64,000 nucleotides of DNA from Vibrio amylolyticus (GTDB lineage: Bacteria > Pseudomonadota > Gammaproteobacteria > Enterobacterales > Vibrionaceae), in contig NZ_JAJHVV010000003.1 of assembly GCF_023145695.1 (NCBI RefSeq), positions 124,001 through 188,000 of the forward strand, given 5' to 3'. This document shows, in pieces, positions 1-7,985 of the stretch (positions within the stretch are counted from its first letter, which is position 1; each line of letters begins with the position of its first letter). The translations under genes and the position numbers were made by a program. The notes under the pieces are model-generated. The model was not told the origin of the DNA, did no database searches, and worked only from the letters and a program-made list of their open reading frames with translations.

Positions 1-2
1 TA

Positions 3-293
3 CTGAGCAATCATGAGCATCCAATTATGGAAAAACGTAAGGTCGTTTATAGCGCTCCAGGAGTTATGGAGGTTTTTCCCGTCATTTTAACCAGTGACTA
101 TTTGGCTTTAGCGCCAGTATCGACCATAAAGCAGTTTGAAGATAAGTACCCAATTAAAGCGTTGTCGATGCCACTTGAGTTACTTAAGAGTTCTCTGTGT
201 TCCTATTGGCACCCAAGTAAAACCAATGATGCGAGCCATAAATGGTTAAGAGATCAGCTCAAACGTGCTGGTAAGCAGATAATGGAAGAGTAA
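3..293 (+). CDS. LysR-type transcriptional regulator, C-terminal fragment (cut by window start)
   Basis: The reading frame is open to the left edge and ends at a TAA at 291-293, so only about the last 96 residues are present. They look like the end of a LysR effector-binding domain: a segment of beta strands and short helices (VFPVILTSDYLALAP) and a final amphipathic helix with HKWLRDQLKRAG. The second LysR of this window (15303-16232) ends in the same way (AHKWLRDLLKD), which supports the call. The DNA-binding half lies outside the window. It stands next to an FGE-like lipoprotein gene and an anSME gene, so it may control sulfatase-maturation genes; that is inferred from position only. A strong terminator follows. 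Confidence 0.75.
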   Translation: MSNHEHPIMEKRKVVYSAPGVMEVFPVILTSDYLALAPVSTIKQFEDKYPIKALSMPLELLKSSLCSYWHPSKTNDASHKWLRDQLKRAGKQIMEE

Positions 294-336
294 GAATATA
301 AAAAGTTGTCTCGTGTTAAAAATAGACTTTAGAGGA

Positions 337-366
337 AAGCCAGCACTTAACGATGCTGGCTTTTTT
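337..366 (+). terminator. Intrinsic terminator of the LysR fragment gene
   Basis: A 9-bp perfect stem (337-345 with 354-362, core GCCAGCA/TGCTGGC) with an 8-nt loop is followed by a T run at 361-366. The T run serves the plus strand; on the minus strand the tail is pyrimidine-rich but broken, so it would be weaker for the facing gene. Confidence 0.85.
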
Positions 367-385
367 ATGCTAATTCGCCTGATGA

Positions 386-1168
386 CTATTTCGCGTCTTT
401 GGCTAATCTCAAGCCCATATCCGACATAATGATCGATTGGGAAGCGAAATCGCGACGGTAGTTTTCAGATAGTTCTGCAGAATAAGAGAAACTTCCACCA
501 CGCACCGATTTATGCGCTAAATGAACGGGAGTATCTTTGGCGTTGTTTGGGTTATCGGTCGGGCCATAACGGTAAAAAGTGTCATCAAAGGCATCGATAA
601 CAAATTCTCCCACGTTACCTGTCATATCATACAGACCCAACTCATTAGGTAGTTTTTGCCCTACAGGGTGCGCACGGTTGTTGGCGTTACCTGCATACCA
701 AGCCACCTCGTCAATATTGTCAGAACCTGCGTACGTGTAGTTTTGGCTATAGTTCCCGCCTTTTGCTGCAAATTCCCACTCCGCTTCTGTTGGCAAGCGG
801 TAGTTTTCACCGGTCATCTCGTTGAGCTGCTCTATAAAATAGTTCGCTTGTTGCCAACTTAGGTTGTTCACGGGAACTTGAGGATGCTGAAAGAAGCTGT
901 AAGAAGAGCCCATAACGCTTTCAAACAGTTCTTGAGTGACTTCAAATTTAGAGATATAGAAGTCGCCTACAGTGACTTCGCGAGCCGGCTTTTCTGAACG
1001 ATGTGCTTCATCCAAGTCAGAGCCTCGAACATATTGGCCGCCTTCCACTAGCACCATATCTTGATCGATCAATTGAGCGATAGGGTGAGGGGGTTGCACC
1101 GCACAGCCACTCATAAGTAGCGTCAATGAAATCGCGCCAGCTAAGTACGTACCTTTAAATATGCTCAT
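386..1168 (-). CDS. FGE-sulfatase (SUMF1) domain lipoprotein lacking catalytic cysteines
   Basis: The 260-residue protein begins with a lipoprotein signal (LTLLMSGC, lipidated Cys22). It continues with the formylglycine-generating-enzyme fold: MVLVEGGQYVRGS, a KFEVTQELFESVM segment, RLPTEAEWEFAAKGG, LYDMTGNVGEF and SVRGGSFSYS near the end. In true aerobic FGEs a pair of cysteines near the C-terminus binds copper and oxidises the sulfatase cysteine. Here the only cysteine in the whole protein is the lipidated one, so it should not be a maturase of that kind. Many SUMF1-fold proteins serve as binding or structural modules. The gene is divergent from anSME (1311) with a shared 142-bp promoter region. 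It may be an envelope partner of a sulfatase or of a cell-surface glycan; this is a guess. Confidence 0.85.
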   Translation of the reverse strand: MSIFKGTYLAGAISLTLLMSGCAVQPPHPIAQLIDQDMVLVEGGQYVRGSDLDEAHRSEKPAREVTVGDFYISKFEVTQELFESVMGSSYSFFQHPQVPVNNLSWQQANYFIEQLNEMTGENYRLPTEAEWEFAAKGGNYSQNYTYAGSDNIDEVAWYAGNANNRAHPVGQKLPNELGLYDMTGNVGEFVIDAFDDTFYRYGPTDNPNNAKDTPVHLAHKSVRGGSFSYSAELSENYRRDFASQSIIMSDMGLRLAKDAK

Positions 1169-1230
1169 CTAGAGTCCCATAAGCTAAGTTTAGTGAACCG
1201 ATAAACTACCACTATTCGACTTTCCAAATG

Positions 1231-1247
1231 GTTATAATGGGTATAAC
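1231..1247. promoter_or_regulatory. Inverted repeat, candidate LysR operator
   Basis: GTTATA-N5-TATAAC is a perfect 6-bp inverted repeat in the divergent region between the FGE-like gene and anSME. Its geometry contains the T-N11-A pattern known for LysR-type regulators (T1233, A1245), and it overlaps a TATAAT hexamer at 1233-1238. Two LysR genes are near. No binding evidence exists in the sequence itself. Confidence 0.4.
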
Positions 1248-1310
1248 AAGCCATATCCATCATCGAGATTTATGATTGTAGCGTCAAATTGAAATAACGG
1301 GTATCGAACA

Positions 1311-2648
1311 ATGCATATTACTCAAGGTCCACAGTTTAACGGTAAAGCTTCTAAACGAATGCACATTATGGCTAAGCCTATTGGCGCGGTGTGCAACATT
1401 GATTGCACTTACTGCTATTACCTAAGCAAACAGGATTTGTTGGAATATAAAAAAGGTTGTTCGCCTAAGATGGAGAAGGAGAGGTTAGAAACCTATATCC
1501 GCCAATACATCGAAGCGCAAAATACCCCTGAAATTATTTTCTCTTGGCAAGGTGGTGAACCCACCATGCTTGGCCTTGATTATTTTGAGAAAATTGTTGA
1601 GTTTCAAAAGAAATATCAGCCAGAAGGTGTGACCATTTCAAACGATTTGCAGACCAACGGAACGCTACTTAACGATAAGTGGTGTGAGTTTTTGGGTAAA
1701 CATAATTTCTTAATTGGCTTGAGCATTGATGGCCCAGAAATGCTGCATAACGCGTATCGAACCAATCGAGCAGGCAAAGGCACCTTTAACCAAGTGATGG
1801 CTGCGGTTGAGCTGCTTCATAAACACAAAGTAAGCTTTGCTACCCTAACCTGTGTGAATAATCTAACGAGTCAGAACGCGTTAGAGGTTTATCGGTTCCT
1901 CCGAGATGAAGTGAAATCTCCACAGATGCAGTTTATCCCGATTGTGGAACAAAAAACCTTCCGTGATACGGCACCTCAAACATGGGCAGAGGACGATCAA
2001 CCAAAACAAGGGGATAAGCGACTTATTCCAGGTGGTAAGGATTCTGTTGTTGAAGCCTGGTGTGTGTCAGACCAAGCGTGGGGTAACTTCCTTATCGCCA
2101 TTTTTGACGAATGGGCTCAAAAAGACATAGGTAAAGTGTTCGTTCAATACTTTGAAGCGAGCTTAGAGACTTGGATGGGACGCAGGAATCCACTTTGCAC
2201 GTTAAGTGATTTATGCGGAAAAGGGCTTGCTATGGAGCCAAATGGCGATGTATTTACTTGTGATCACTACGTCTACCCTGAATACAAAATCGGTAATATC
2301 CACCACCAAAAGCTTGATGACATGGCTTATGGGCCGAAACAGCAGCAGTTTGGTTACGCAAAGACCCGCTCACTAACGACTCAATGTCAAACGTGTGATT
2401 ATCAATTTGCTTGTCATGGCGAGTGCCCTAAGAACCGTTTTATTCGCACCAAATCTGGAGAGCCAGGGCTCAATTACCTATGTGCGGGTTGGCATAAATT
2501 TTTTAAACACATTGATAAGTCGCTTGCTTATATTCTACGTGCAACAAAGCACCCTGTCGCACACGGCAAGTTTAGTGATGCGGTATTGCGAGACAGAATG
2601 AAGCAGGGCATAGCCTATAAAACGAACCAGCCTCAGAGCTATCGCTAA
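1311..2648 (+). CDS. Anaerobic sulfatase-maturating enzyme (radical SAM/SPASM), copy 1
   Basis: The 445-residue protein carries the radical SAM motif CX3CX2C at Cys28, Cys32 and Cys35 (AVCNIDCTYCYYL), followed by SWQGGEPTMLG and the LSIDGPEMLHNAYR segment. The C-terminal SPASM region has cysteines in CTLSDLCGKG, CDHYVYPEY, CQTCDYQFACHGECPKNR and a final LCAGW, which bind the auxiliary 4Fe-4S clusters. Enzymes of this family (anSME, AtsB of Klebsiella, E. coli AslB) oxidise an active-site Ser or Cys of sulfatases to formylglycine in the cytosol before export. It starts at the ATG at 1311 with only a weak ribosome binding site. The HEAT/TPR gene follows after 23 bp and is probably co-transcribed. 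A second copy lies at 13967-15172. The nearest sulfatase gene in the window is at 16423. Confidence 0.92.
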   Translation: MHITQGPQFNGKASKRMHIMAKPIGAVCNIDCTYCYYLSKQDLLEYKKGCSPKMEKERLETYIRQYIEAQNTPEIIFSWQGGEPTMLGLDYFEKIVEFQKKYQPEGVTISNDLQTNGTLLNDKWCEFLGKHNFLIGLSIDGPEMLHNAYRTNRAGKGTFNQVMAAVELLHKHKVSFATLTCVNNLTSQNALEVYRFLRDEVKSPQMQFIPIVEQKTFRDTAPQTWAEDDQPKQGDKRLIPGGKDSVVEAWCVSDQAWGNFLIAIFDEWAQKDIGKVFVQYFEASLETWMGRRNPLCTLSDLCGKGLAMEPNGDVFTCDHYVYPEYKIGNIHHQKLDDMAYGPKQQQFGYAKTRSLTTQCQTCDYQFACHGECPKNRFIRTKSGEPGLNYLCAGWHKFFKHIDKSLAYILRATKHPVAHGKFSDAVLRDRMKQGIAYKTNQPQSYR

Positions 2649-2671
2649 AACCAAACTCTAAGGAAAACCAG

Positions 2672-3733
2672 ATGAATAAAACGATGATACTGGCACTGTC
2701 GACACTGCTTGCCCTACCGACAGCAATCGCTAGCTCTGATGATGAAACCAGTTCAGCTGACGGAAGCAGTGCCGCAGTTTCTTCAGCGAGTGGTTCAGCG
2801 CAATCGGTCAGTCCTGATCCCACAGCACAATTAGCGTTTCAGGCACAAGATGTCCGTTTAAGTGATGAGCAGCGTGCGGCCGCATTGCGAGCTCTTGGCT
2901 CACAAGCCTCTCAAAATGGCTTGGTAGCGGTAGCAAGAGGATTGAAAGACGAAAGCCCGATCATTCGAGAAGCCGCTATTATTGGTGCTGATCCATACCC
3001 GTTAGAGTACCGTTGGCGTTTAGTTTCTCCATTACTTGTTGATGACGTGGCTCAAGTCAGAATTACTGCTGCGGCAGGTTTACTAAAAGAACTCGATAAC
3101 CTAGACACGTTAGGGCAGGTAGAACATCAGGAAAAACAGCACTTGATGGATGCAGCAAGTGAGTTAATTACACATTTGAAGAACCAACCCGATGATGCGT
3201 CGAATCTGTTATTGGCTGATGTGTATCGTTGGACAAAACACTACGAGTTAGCCAAAGAGAAATACGTAGAGTCTAAAAAGGCGATGCCAGATAACCCTCA
3301 AGTTTGGCTAAGCTTAGCGGACAACTATCGCGCTCAAGGGATGGATGATCGCGCTGTCGCAACGTTAAACCAAGCAATTGATTTATTGCCACCCAATGCG
3401 AACCTGCACTTTTCGAAATCATTAGCGTTGGTCAGGTTAGAACAAAAAGTACAAGCGGCGAAAGAGAGCCATTTAGCGGCGACCATTGCAGAGAGCAATA
3501 GCTACTATTGGTATATCAACGGTGTTTTACAAGAAGAGCAAAACTTAGCATATTCCACTAAATCCTTTGAAAAAGCCTATATGCTATCAGGGGCACCTGA
3601 GCATCTTTATGCAGTATGTGATATTTACGCTCGATATGGACATGATAATACGGATGAGTGTCTGGAAGAGCTTGCCAATGCCGCTCCAGAAGAAGTGATA
3701 CAACAGCTACGAGATAAGCAGATAACGCACTAA
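2672..3733 (+). CDS. Exported HEAT/TPR repeat protein linked to anSME
   Basis: The 353-residue protein starts with a Sec signal peptide (MNKTMILALSTLLALPTAIAS, probable cleavage after IAS or near it) and a Ser/Ala-rich low-complexity segment (about residues 20-50). Residues 55-165 read as HEAT-like helices (DEQRAAALRALGS, DESPIIREAAIIGA, DDVAQVRITAAAGLL). Residues 175-330 read as TPR units (NLLLADVYRWTKHYELAKEKY, PQVWLSLADNYRAQGMDDRAV, NLHFSKSLALVRLEQ). Such repeats bind proteins, so a periplasmic scaffold is likely. It sits 23 bp behind anSME with an AAGGA ribosome binding site, so it is probably in the same operon. The exact partner is unknown; a sulfatase or its maturation product is the obvious candidate. 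Confidence 0.8.
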   Translation: MNKTMILALSTLLALPTAIASSDDETSSADGSSAAVSSASGSAQSVSPDPTAQLAFQAQDVRLSDEQRAAALRALGSQASQNGLVAVARGLKDESPIIREAAIIGADPYPLEYRWRLVSPLLVDDVAQVRITAAAGLLKELDNLDTLGQVEHQEKQHLMDAASELITHLKNQPDDASNLLLADVYRWTKHYELAKEKYVESKKAMPDNPQVWLSLADNYRAQGMDDRAVATLNQAIDLLPPNANLHFSKSLALVRLEQKVQAAKESHLAATIAESNSYYWYINGVLQEEQNLAYSTKSFEKAYMLSGAPEHLYAVCDIYARYGHDNTDECLEELANAAPEEVIQQLRDKQITH

Positions 3734-3762
3734 AAACTTATAATTGAATAGTGTTATATATC

Positions 3763-3792
3763 AAGCTAGGGCCCTGTTGCTCTGGCTTTTTT
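3763..3792 (+). terminator. Intrinsic terminator after HEAT/TPR gene
   Basis: A 10-bp stem with two G-U pairs (3763-3772 with 3779-3788), a 6-nt loop CCTGTT and a T tail at 3787-3792. It closes the anSME-HEAT/TPR unit. Confidence 0.75.
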
Positions 3793-4328
3793 CGTCATTG
3801 CTGTCGTAGCCACTTTAGCTTCTCAATTAAAAAATCACCGATTGCGCATGCTTAGTCAATTCTTGTATAAAACTAAGTAAATAGTCCCAAAATACGGAGT
3901 TAGAGAGTAGGGTGACTATGTTCACAAATTGACATGCTAGTTAAGGGGAATGTGAGTTTAAGTTAGATTGTTTACGACTAGAATGTTAAATTCTTGAGTG
4001 ATTTCTAGCATAAGATGCTGAATAAATGTATCTGGTTAGAGTTTTTGGCACCATAGTCTATCAATCAAAGTCATTTTTATAAAAATTCACTTCAAATCCC
4101 TATTTGAATGGTGTTTTTAACTGGCTTTTATCAAAATGTGAAGAATTATACGTTTTTCTAATGCCAATTTATGGCAAATCACTTCGATGATTGATACTGT
4201 GTGCCTAATCTTTGTGGGGTTTTAGTTTTTTGTGCTTAATATTTGCACAAAATAAATCTAAATCACTGGCTGTTCGGTGAACTTACAAAGAAGTCATGGA
4301 TGCTAAATAAAAACTTGGAGTTTAATGC
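3793..4328. other. Long leader/promoter region upstream of oppA
   Basis: This AT-rich stretch of 536 bases holds no convincing gene. It contains a small inverted repeat TGCCA-N5-TGGCA (4162-4176) and two copies of a 15-bp element (4200-4214 and 4231-4245, see separate entry). I cannot assign the oppA -35/-10 boxes with confidence. The ribosome binding site of oppA is the GGAG at 4317-4320. Confidence 0.6.
4200..4250. promoter_or_regulatory. Tandem 15-bp element and palindrome, candidate oppA operator
   Basis: TGTGCCTAATCTTTG (4200-4214) and TGTGCTTAATATTTG (4231-4245) match at 13 of 15 positions and are spaced 31 bp apart, about three helical turns. The second copy is extended into a palindrome TTGTGC-N9-GCACAA (4230-4250). 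Same-face spacing of two similar sites suggests a dimeric or cooperative regulator. I do not recognise the motif as a known consensus. Confidence 0.45.
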
Positions 4329-5993
4329 ATGTACAAGAATAAAATCACTCGTGCGCTTTTCATAAGTGCGGGCCTATCTCTAGCGCTTACTGGTTGTGGC
4401 GATAAACCTGAAGAAAAACAAGCTGCTCAACCTGCGACCCTTCCTGAAGTTTCAGAATCAAATAAACTAGCAGATGTACAAGAGATTGTACGTGGTAACG
4501 GCGCAGAAGTTGCTACCATTGACCCTCACAAGTCACAGGGTGTTTCTGAGTCTCACGTAATTCGTGACCTTCTAGAAGGTCTGGTTAACCAAGACGCAGA
4601 AGGTAACACTATCCCAGGTATCGCAGAATCTTGGGAAACGACAGACAACAAGACCTTTACTTTCCACCTTCGTAAAGACGCGATCTGGTCAAACGGTGAG
4701 TCTGTAACGGCAGGTGATTTCGTCTACAGTTGGCAACGTGCGGTCGACCCTGCAACAGCTTCTCCTTATTCTTGGTACATGGAATACACCAAGATGAAAA
4801 ATGCGAAGGACATCGTAGCGGGCAAAAAAGACAAGAGCGAGCTAGGTGTTAAAGCACTAGATGATCACACGTTAGTGGTTGAGCTTGATACCGCTGTACC
4901 ATACTTCGTGATGATGGTTGGTCACACAACAACCAAGCCAGTTCACCAAGCAACCGTTGAGAAGTTTGGCGATCAGTGGACTAAACCTGAAAACTTCGTG
5001 GGTAACGGCGCATACGTTGTTGACCAGTGGGTTGTTAACGAGCGTTTAGTTCTAAAGCGTAACGAAAAGTACTGGGATAACGGCAATACAACGCTAAACA
5101 AAGTAACTTTCCTACCAATCGAAAACCAAGTTGCTGAAATGAACCGTTTCTTAGCGGGTGAAATTGACGTGACTTACGAAATTCCAAACGAGCACTTCCG
5201 TCGTCTGAAGACTGAGCACGCTGATTCTCTATCTATCACGGGTAACCTGTGTACGTACTACTACATCTTCAATACGAAGAAAGCACCATTCGATGATGTA
5301 CGTGTACGTAAAGCGATCTCTTACGCGATTGATCGTAATATCGTCACCGATGCGATTCTAGGTCAAGGTCAACAGCCTGCATACTTCCTAACGCCTGAGA
5401 TTACAGCTGGTTTCGATCCTGCGGTCCCTGCATACGGTAAGATGACTCAAGAAGAGCGTGACGCTGAAGCGGCTAAACTGCTTGCTGAAGCTGGTTTCGG
5501 TGCGGATAACCCGCTGAAATTCTCTCTTCTTTACAACACATCTGAAAACCACAAGAAAATCGCTGTAGCGCTAGGTTCTATGTGGAAGAAAACGCTGGGT
5601 CTTGACGTAACACTAGAGAACCAAGAGTGGAAAACATACCTATCGACTAAAGATGCGGGTAACTTCGAAGTTGCACGTGCTGGTTGGTGTGGTGACTACA
5701 ACGAAGCGTCTTCATTCCTAACTCTAATGAAGAGTACCAATACAACAGGCGGTATTCACTATGACAGCAAAGCATACGATGCTGTTATGGAGAAAGCGTT
5801 GTCTTCTACTTCTGAAGAAGAGCGTAAGGCACTTTACTTAGAGGCAGAAGGTCTTCTAACTCAAGATATGCCAATTGCACCAATTTATCAGTACGTTAAA
5901 ACACGTCTACTGAGCCCACAAGTTGGTGGCTTCCCAGTAAACAACCCAGAAGAGAAGATCTACTCTAAAGATCTTTACATCAAGGCTCAGTAA
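4329..5993 (+). CDS. oppA: Oligopeptide ABC transporter substrate-binding protein, lipoprotein form
   Basis: The 554-residue protein is a family-5 extracellular solute-binding protein: signal sequence ending LALTGC (lipidated Cys23), RGNGAEVATIDPHKSQGVSE, GLVNQDAEGNTIPGIAESWE, FHLRKDAIWSNGESVTAGDF and VRKAISYAIDRN. It captures peptides in the periplasm for the OppBCDF importer. The E. coli OppA is a soluble periplasmic protein, while this one has a lipobox; the residues after the cysteine are Gly-Asp, which lack the Asp+2 inner-membrane signal and would favour outer-membrane sorting by Lol. Codons look strongly optimised, as expected for an abundant protein. oppB follows after 131 bp that contain a hairpin. 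Confidence 0.93.
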   Translation: MYKNKITRALFISAGLSLALTGCGDKPEEKQAAQPATLPEVSESNKLADVQEIVRGNGAEVATIDPHKSQGVSESHVIRDLLEGLVNQDAEGNTIPGIAESWETTDNKTFTFHLRKDAIWSNGESVTAGDFVYSWQRAVDPATASPYSWYMEYTKMKNAKDIVAGKKDKSELGVKALDDHTLVVELDTAVPYFVMMVGHTTTKPVHQATVEKFGDQWTKPENFVGNGAYVVDQWVVNERLVLKRNEKYWDNGNTTLNKVTFLPIENQVAEMNRFLAGEIDVTYEIPNEHFRRLKTEHADSLSITGNLCTYYYIFNTKKAPFDDVRVRKAISYAIDRNIVTDAILGQGQQPAYFLTPEITAGFDPAVPAYGKMTQEERDAEAAKLLAEAGFGADNPLKFSLLYNTSENHKKIAVALGSMWKKTLGLDVTLENQEWKTYLSTKDAGNFEVARAGWCGDYNEASSFLTLMKSTNTTGGIHYDSKAYDAVMEKALSSTSEEERKALYLEAEGLLTQDMPIAPIYQYVKTRLLSPQVGGFPVNNPEEKIYSKDLYIKAQ

Positions 5994-6031
5994 ACCACTA
6001 AGCTGATATAACAATAATTATTATTGACGCT

Positions 6032-6062
6032 GCATGTGCTAATCATTTTGATTAGTGCATGT
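6032..6062 (+). promoter_or_regulatory. Hairpin between oppA and oppB
   Basis: A 14-bp stem with three G-U pairs (6032-6045 with 6049-6062) closes a 3-nt TTT loop. No T run follows, so it is not a typical terminator. A hairpin here could protect the 3' end of oppA mRNA and allow the binding protein to be made in excess over the transporter, as in other importer operons. Confidence 0.6.
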
Positions 6063-6098
6063 AGTGTATTTTCCATTGTTTGATTTCTTTTTATTACA

Positions 6099-6113
6099 TT
6101 GTCACAGACTGAA
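6099..6113 (+). promoter_or_regulatory. Predicted OppZ pairing site upstream of oppB
   Basis: Bases 6099-6113 can pair with 9958-9972 in the 3' UTR of oppF: 13 Watson-Crick pairs, one G-U and one C-A mismatch over 15 positions. The site lies 12 to 26 bases before the oppB ATG, next to the ribosome binding region. In Vibrio cholerae the OppZ sRNA, made from the 3' end of this operon, is known to pair at oppB and lower oppBCDF but not oppA. Confidence 0.7.
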
Positions 6114-6124
6114 AGAGTGAGCTT

Positions 6125-7045
6125 ATGCTTAAATTCATCGCGAAAAGGATATTCGAAGCAATACCAACCATGTTGGTGTTGATTACGGTATCTTTCTTTC
6201 TTATGCGCTATGCGCCGGGTAACCCATTTTCTACTGAAAAACCGTTACCCCCAGAAGTAATGGCCAATATCGAAGCTAAATATGGCCTAGATAAGCCAGT
6301 ATTTGAACAGTACACCACGTACTTAACTAACGTTATCCAAGGCGATTTTGGTCCTTCATTCAAATATTTAGATTACTCAGTAAATGAGCTAATTGCTGTA
6401 GCACTTCCCGTTTCTGCGAAGGTTGGTCTGGTCGCCTTTATTTTTACCCTTGTTATGGGTGTGACCGTCGGAACCTTTGCTGCACTAAAGCAAAATACCT
6501 GGATAGATTACACCGTAATGTCTACCGCCATGTTGGGTGTCGTATTGCCCTCGTTTGTATTGGCACCAACGCTCATCTATATCTTCTCTATCAATTTAGG
6601 TTGGTTCCCGGCAGGTGGTTGGCTTGATGGCTCCTTCAAGTATATGGCACTACCAGTTGTAGGTATGTCACTGCTTTATGTCGCCACCTTTGCTCGTATT
6701 ACCCGTGGTTCAATGATTGAAACGTTGAACAGTAACTTTATTCGTACCGCGCGTGCGAAGGGATTAAGTTATTCGTACATTATCGTTAAGCATGCACTTA
6801 AGCCGGCAATGCTGCCAGTTGTCTCCTACATGGGGCCTGCGTTCGTTGGTATCATTACTGGTTCAGTGGTTATCGAAACCATTTTTGGCCTGCCAGGTAT
6901 TGGTAAGCTGTTCGTTAATGCTGCCTTTAACCGAGACTACTCGTTAGTAATGGGGGTGACCATTTTGATTGGTTTCCTATTTATCTTATTCAATGCCATT
7001 GTTGATATTTTATTAGCAATGATTGATCCGAAGATTCGCTACTAG
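6125..7045 (+). CDS. oppB: Oligopeptide ABC transporter permease OppB
   Basis: The 306-residue inner-membrane protein begins FIAKRIFEAIPTMLVLITVSF, the typical first segment of the DppB/OppB family, and has about six membrane spans. The coupling-loop motif near residue 205 (IRTARAKGLSYSYIIVKHALK) contacts the OppD/OppF ATPases. It pairs with OppC to form the channel. oppC follows after 15 bp, so they are co-transcribed. Its translation start region overlaps a predicted pairing site for the operon's own 3' UTR sRNA. Confidence 0.95.
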   Translation: MLKFIAKRIFEAIPTMLVLITVSFFLMRYAPGNPFSTEKPLPPEVMANIEAKYGLDKPVFEQYTTYLTNVIQGDFGPSFKYLDYSVNELIAVALPVSAKVGLVAFIFTLVMGVTVGTFAALKQNTWIDYTVMSTAMLGVVLPSFVLAPTLIYIFSINLGWFPAGGWLDGSFKYMALPVVGMSLLYVATFARITRGSMIETLNSNFIRTARAKGLSYSYIIVKHALKPAMLPVVSYMGPAFVGIITGSVVIETIFGLPGIGKLFVNAAFNRDYSLVMGVTILIGFLFILFNAIVDILLAMIDPKIRY

Positions 7046-7060
7046 CAGGGAAGATTGGTT

Positions 7061-7963
7061 ATGTTAACGAAAAAGAAGAATCTAGAAGCGATTGAGAATT
7101 TCTCGGAGAACCTTGAAATTGAAGGTCGCAGTTTATGGCAAGATGCACGCATTCGATTCATGCGCAATAAAGCCGCAATGGTCAGTCTATTCATCCTTTT
7201 ATTGATGACATTGGCAGTGATTTTTTTACCGATGGTTGCACAGTACGCGTACGACGATACTGATTGGTACGCCATGCATGCAGCGCCAAGTGCTGATCAC
7301 TGGTTTGGTACCGATAGCTTAGGTCGTGACTTATATGTGCGTACCTTAATCGGTGGGCGAATCTCACTGATGGTGGGTGTGTTAGGTGCCTTTGTCGCGG
7401 TATTAATTGGTACGCTTTATGGCGCGACATCAGGTTTCATCGGTGGTCGTACTGACCGTGTCATGATGCGTATCTTAGAAATCTTATACGCCGTTCCGTT
7501 CATGTTCCTTGTAATTGTACTGGTTACTTTCTTTGGCCGTAACATCGTTCTGATATTCGTTGCTATCGGTGCTATTGCTTGGCTTGATATGGCACGTATC
7601 GTTCGTGGTCAAACGTTGAGCCTACGTAGTAAAGAGTTCATCGAAGCGGCACACGTATGTGGTGTGAGTAATTGGAAAATCATTACTCGTCATATTGTAC
7701 CGAACGTACTGGGTATTGTGGCGGTTTACTCAACGCTTCTAATCCCAAGCATGATTCTGACCGAATCATTCCTTTCATTTCTTGGTCTTGGTGTTCAAGA
7801 GCCAATGACAAGTTGGGGTGCATTACTTCAAGAAGGTTCGCAGACAATGGAAGTAGCTATTTGGCAACTGATATTCCCTGCAATATTCATGGTAGTGACG
7901 CTATTCTGCTTCAACTATGTTGGTGATGGTCTGCGCGATGCGTTAGATCCAAAAGACAGATAA
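7061..7963 (+). CDS. oppC: Oligopeptide ABC transporter permease OppC
   Basis: The 300-residue protein has a cytosolic N-terminus, a first span near residues 45-65 and the family segment HWFGTDSLGRDLYVRTLIGGRISL. The EAA-type coupling loop reads FIEAAHVCGVSNWKIITRHIVPN, followed by LTESFLSFLGLGVQEPMTSWG, which is typical of DppC/OppC. I chose the ATG at 7061 over the TTG at 7055, because AGGGAAG at 7047-7053 is well spaced for it. oppD follows after 22 bp. Confidence 0.95.
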   Translation: MLTKKKNLEAIENFSENLEIEGRSLWQDARIRFMRNKAAMVSLFILLLMTLAVIFLPMVAQYAYDDTDWYAMHAAPSADHWFGTDSLGRDLYVRTLIGGRISLMVGVLGAFVAVLIGTLYGATSGFIGGRTDRVMMRILEILYAVPFMFLVIVLVTFFGRNIVLIFVAIGAIAWLDMARIVRGQTLSLRSKEFIEAAHVCGVSNWKIITRHIVPNVLGIVAVYSTLLIPSMILTESFLSFLGLGVQEPMTSWGALLQEGSQTMEVAIWQLIFPAIFMVVTLFCFNYVGDGLRDALDPKDR

Positions 7964-7985
7964 CAATAAGATTAAGGAAGCAATT

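Noticed and set aside
386..1168. Calling the FGE-fold lipoprotein an active formylglycine-generating enzyme
   Set aside because: It has no cysteines beyond the lipidated one, so the known catalytic pair is missing.
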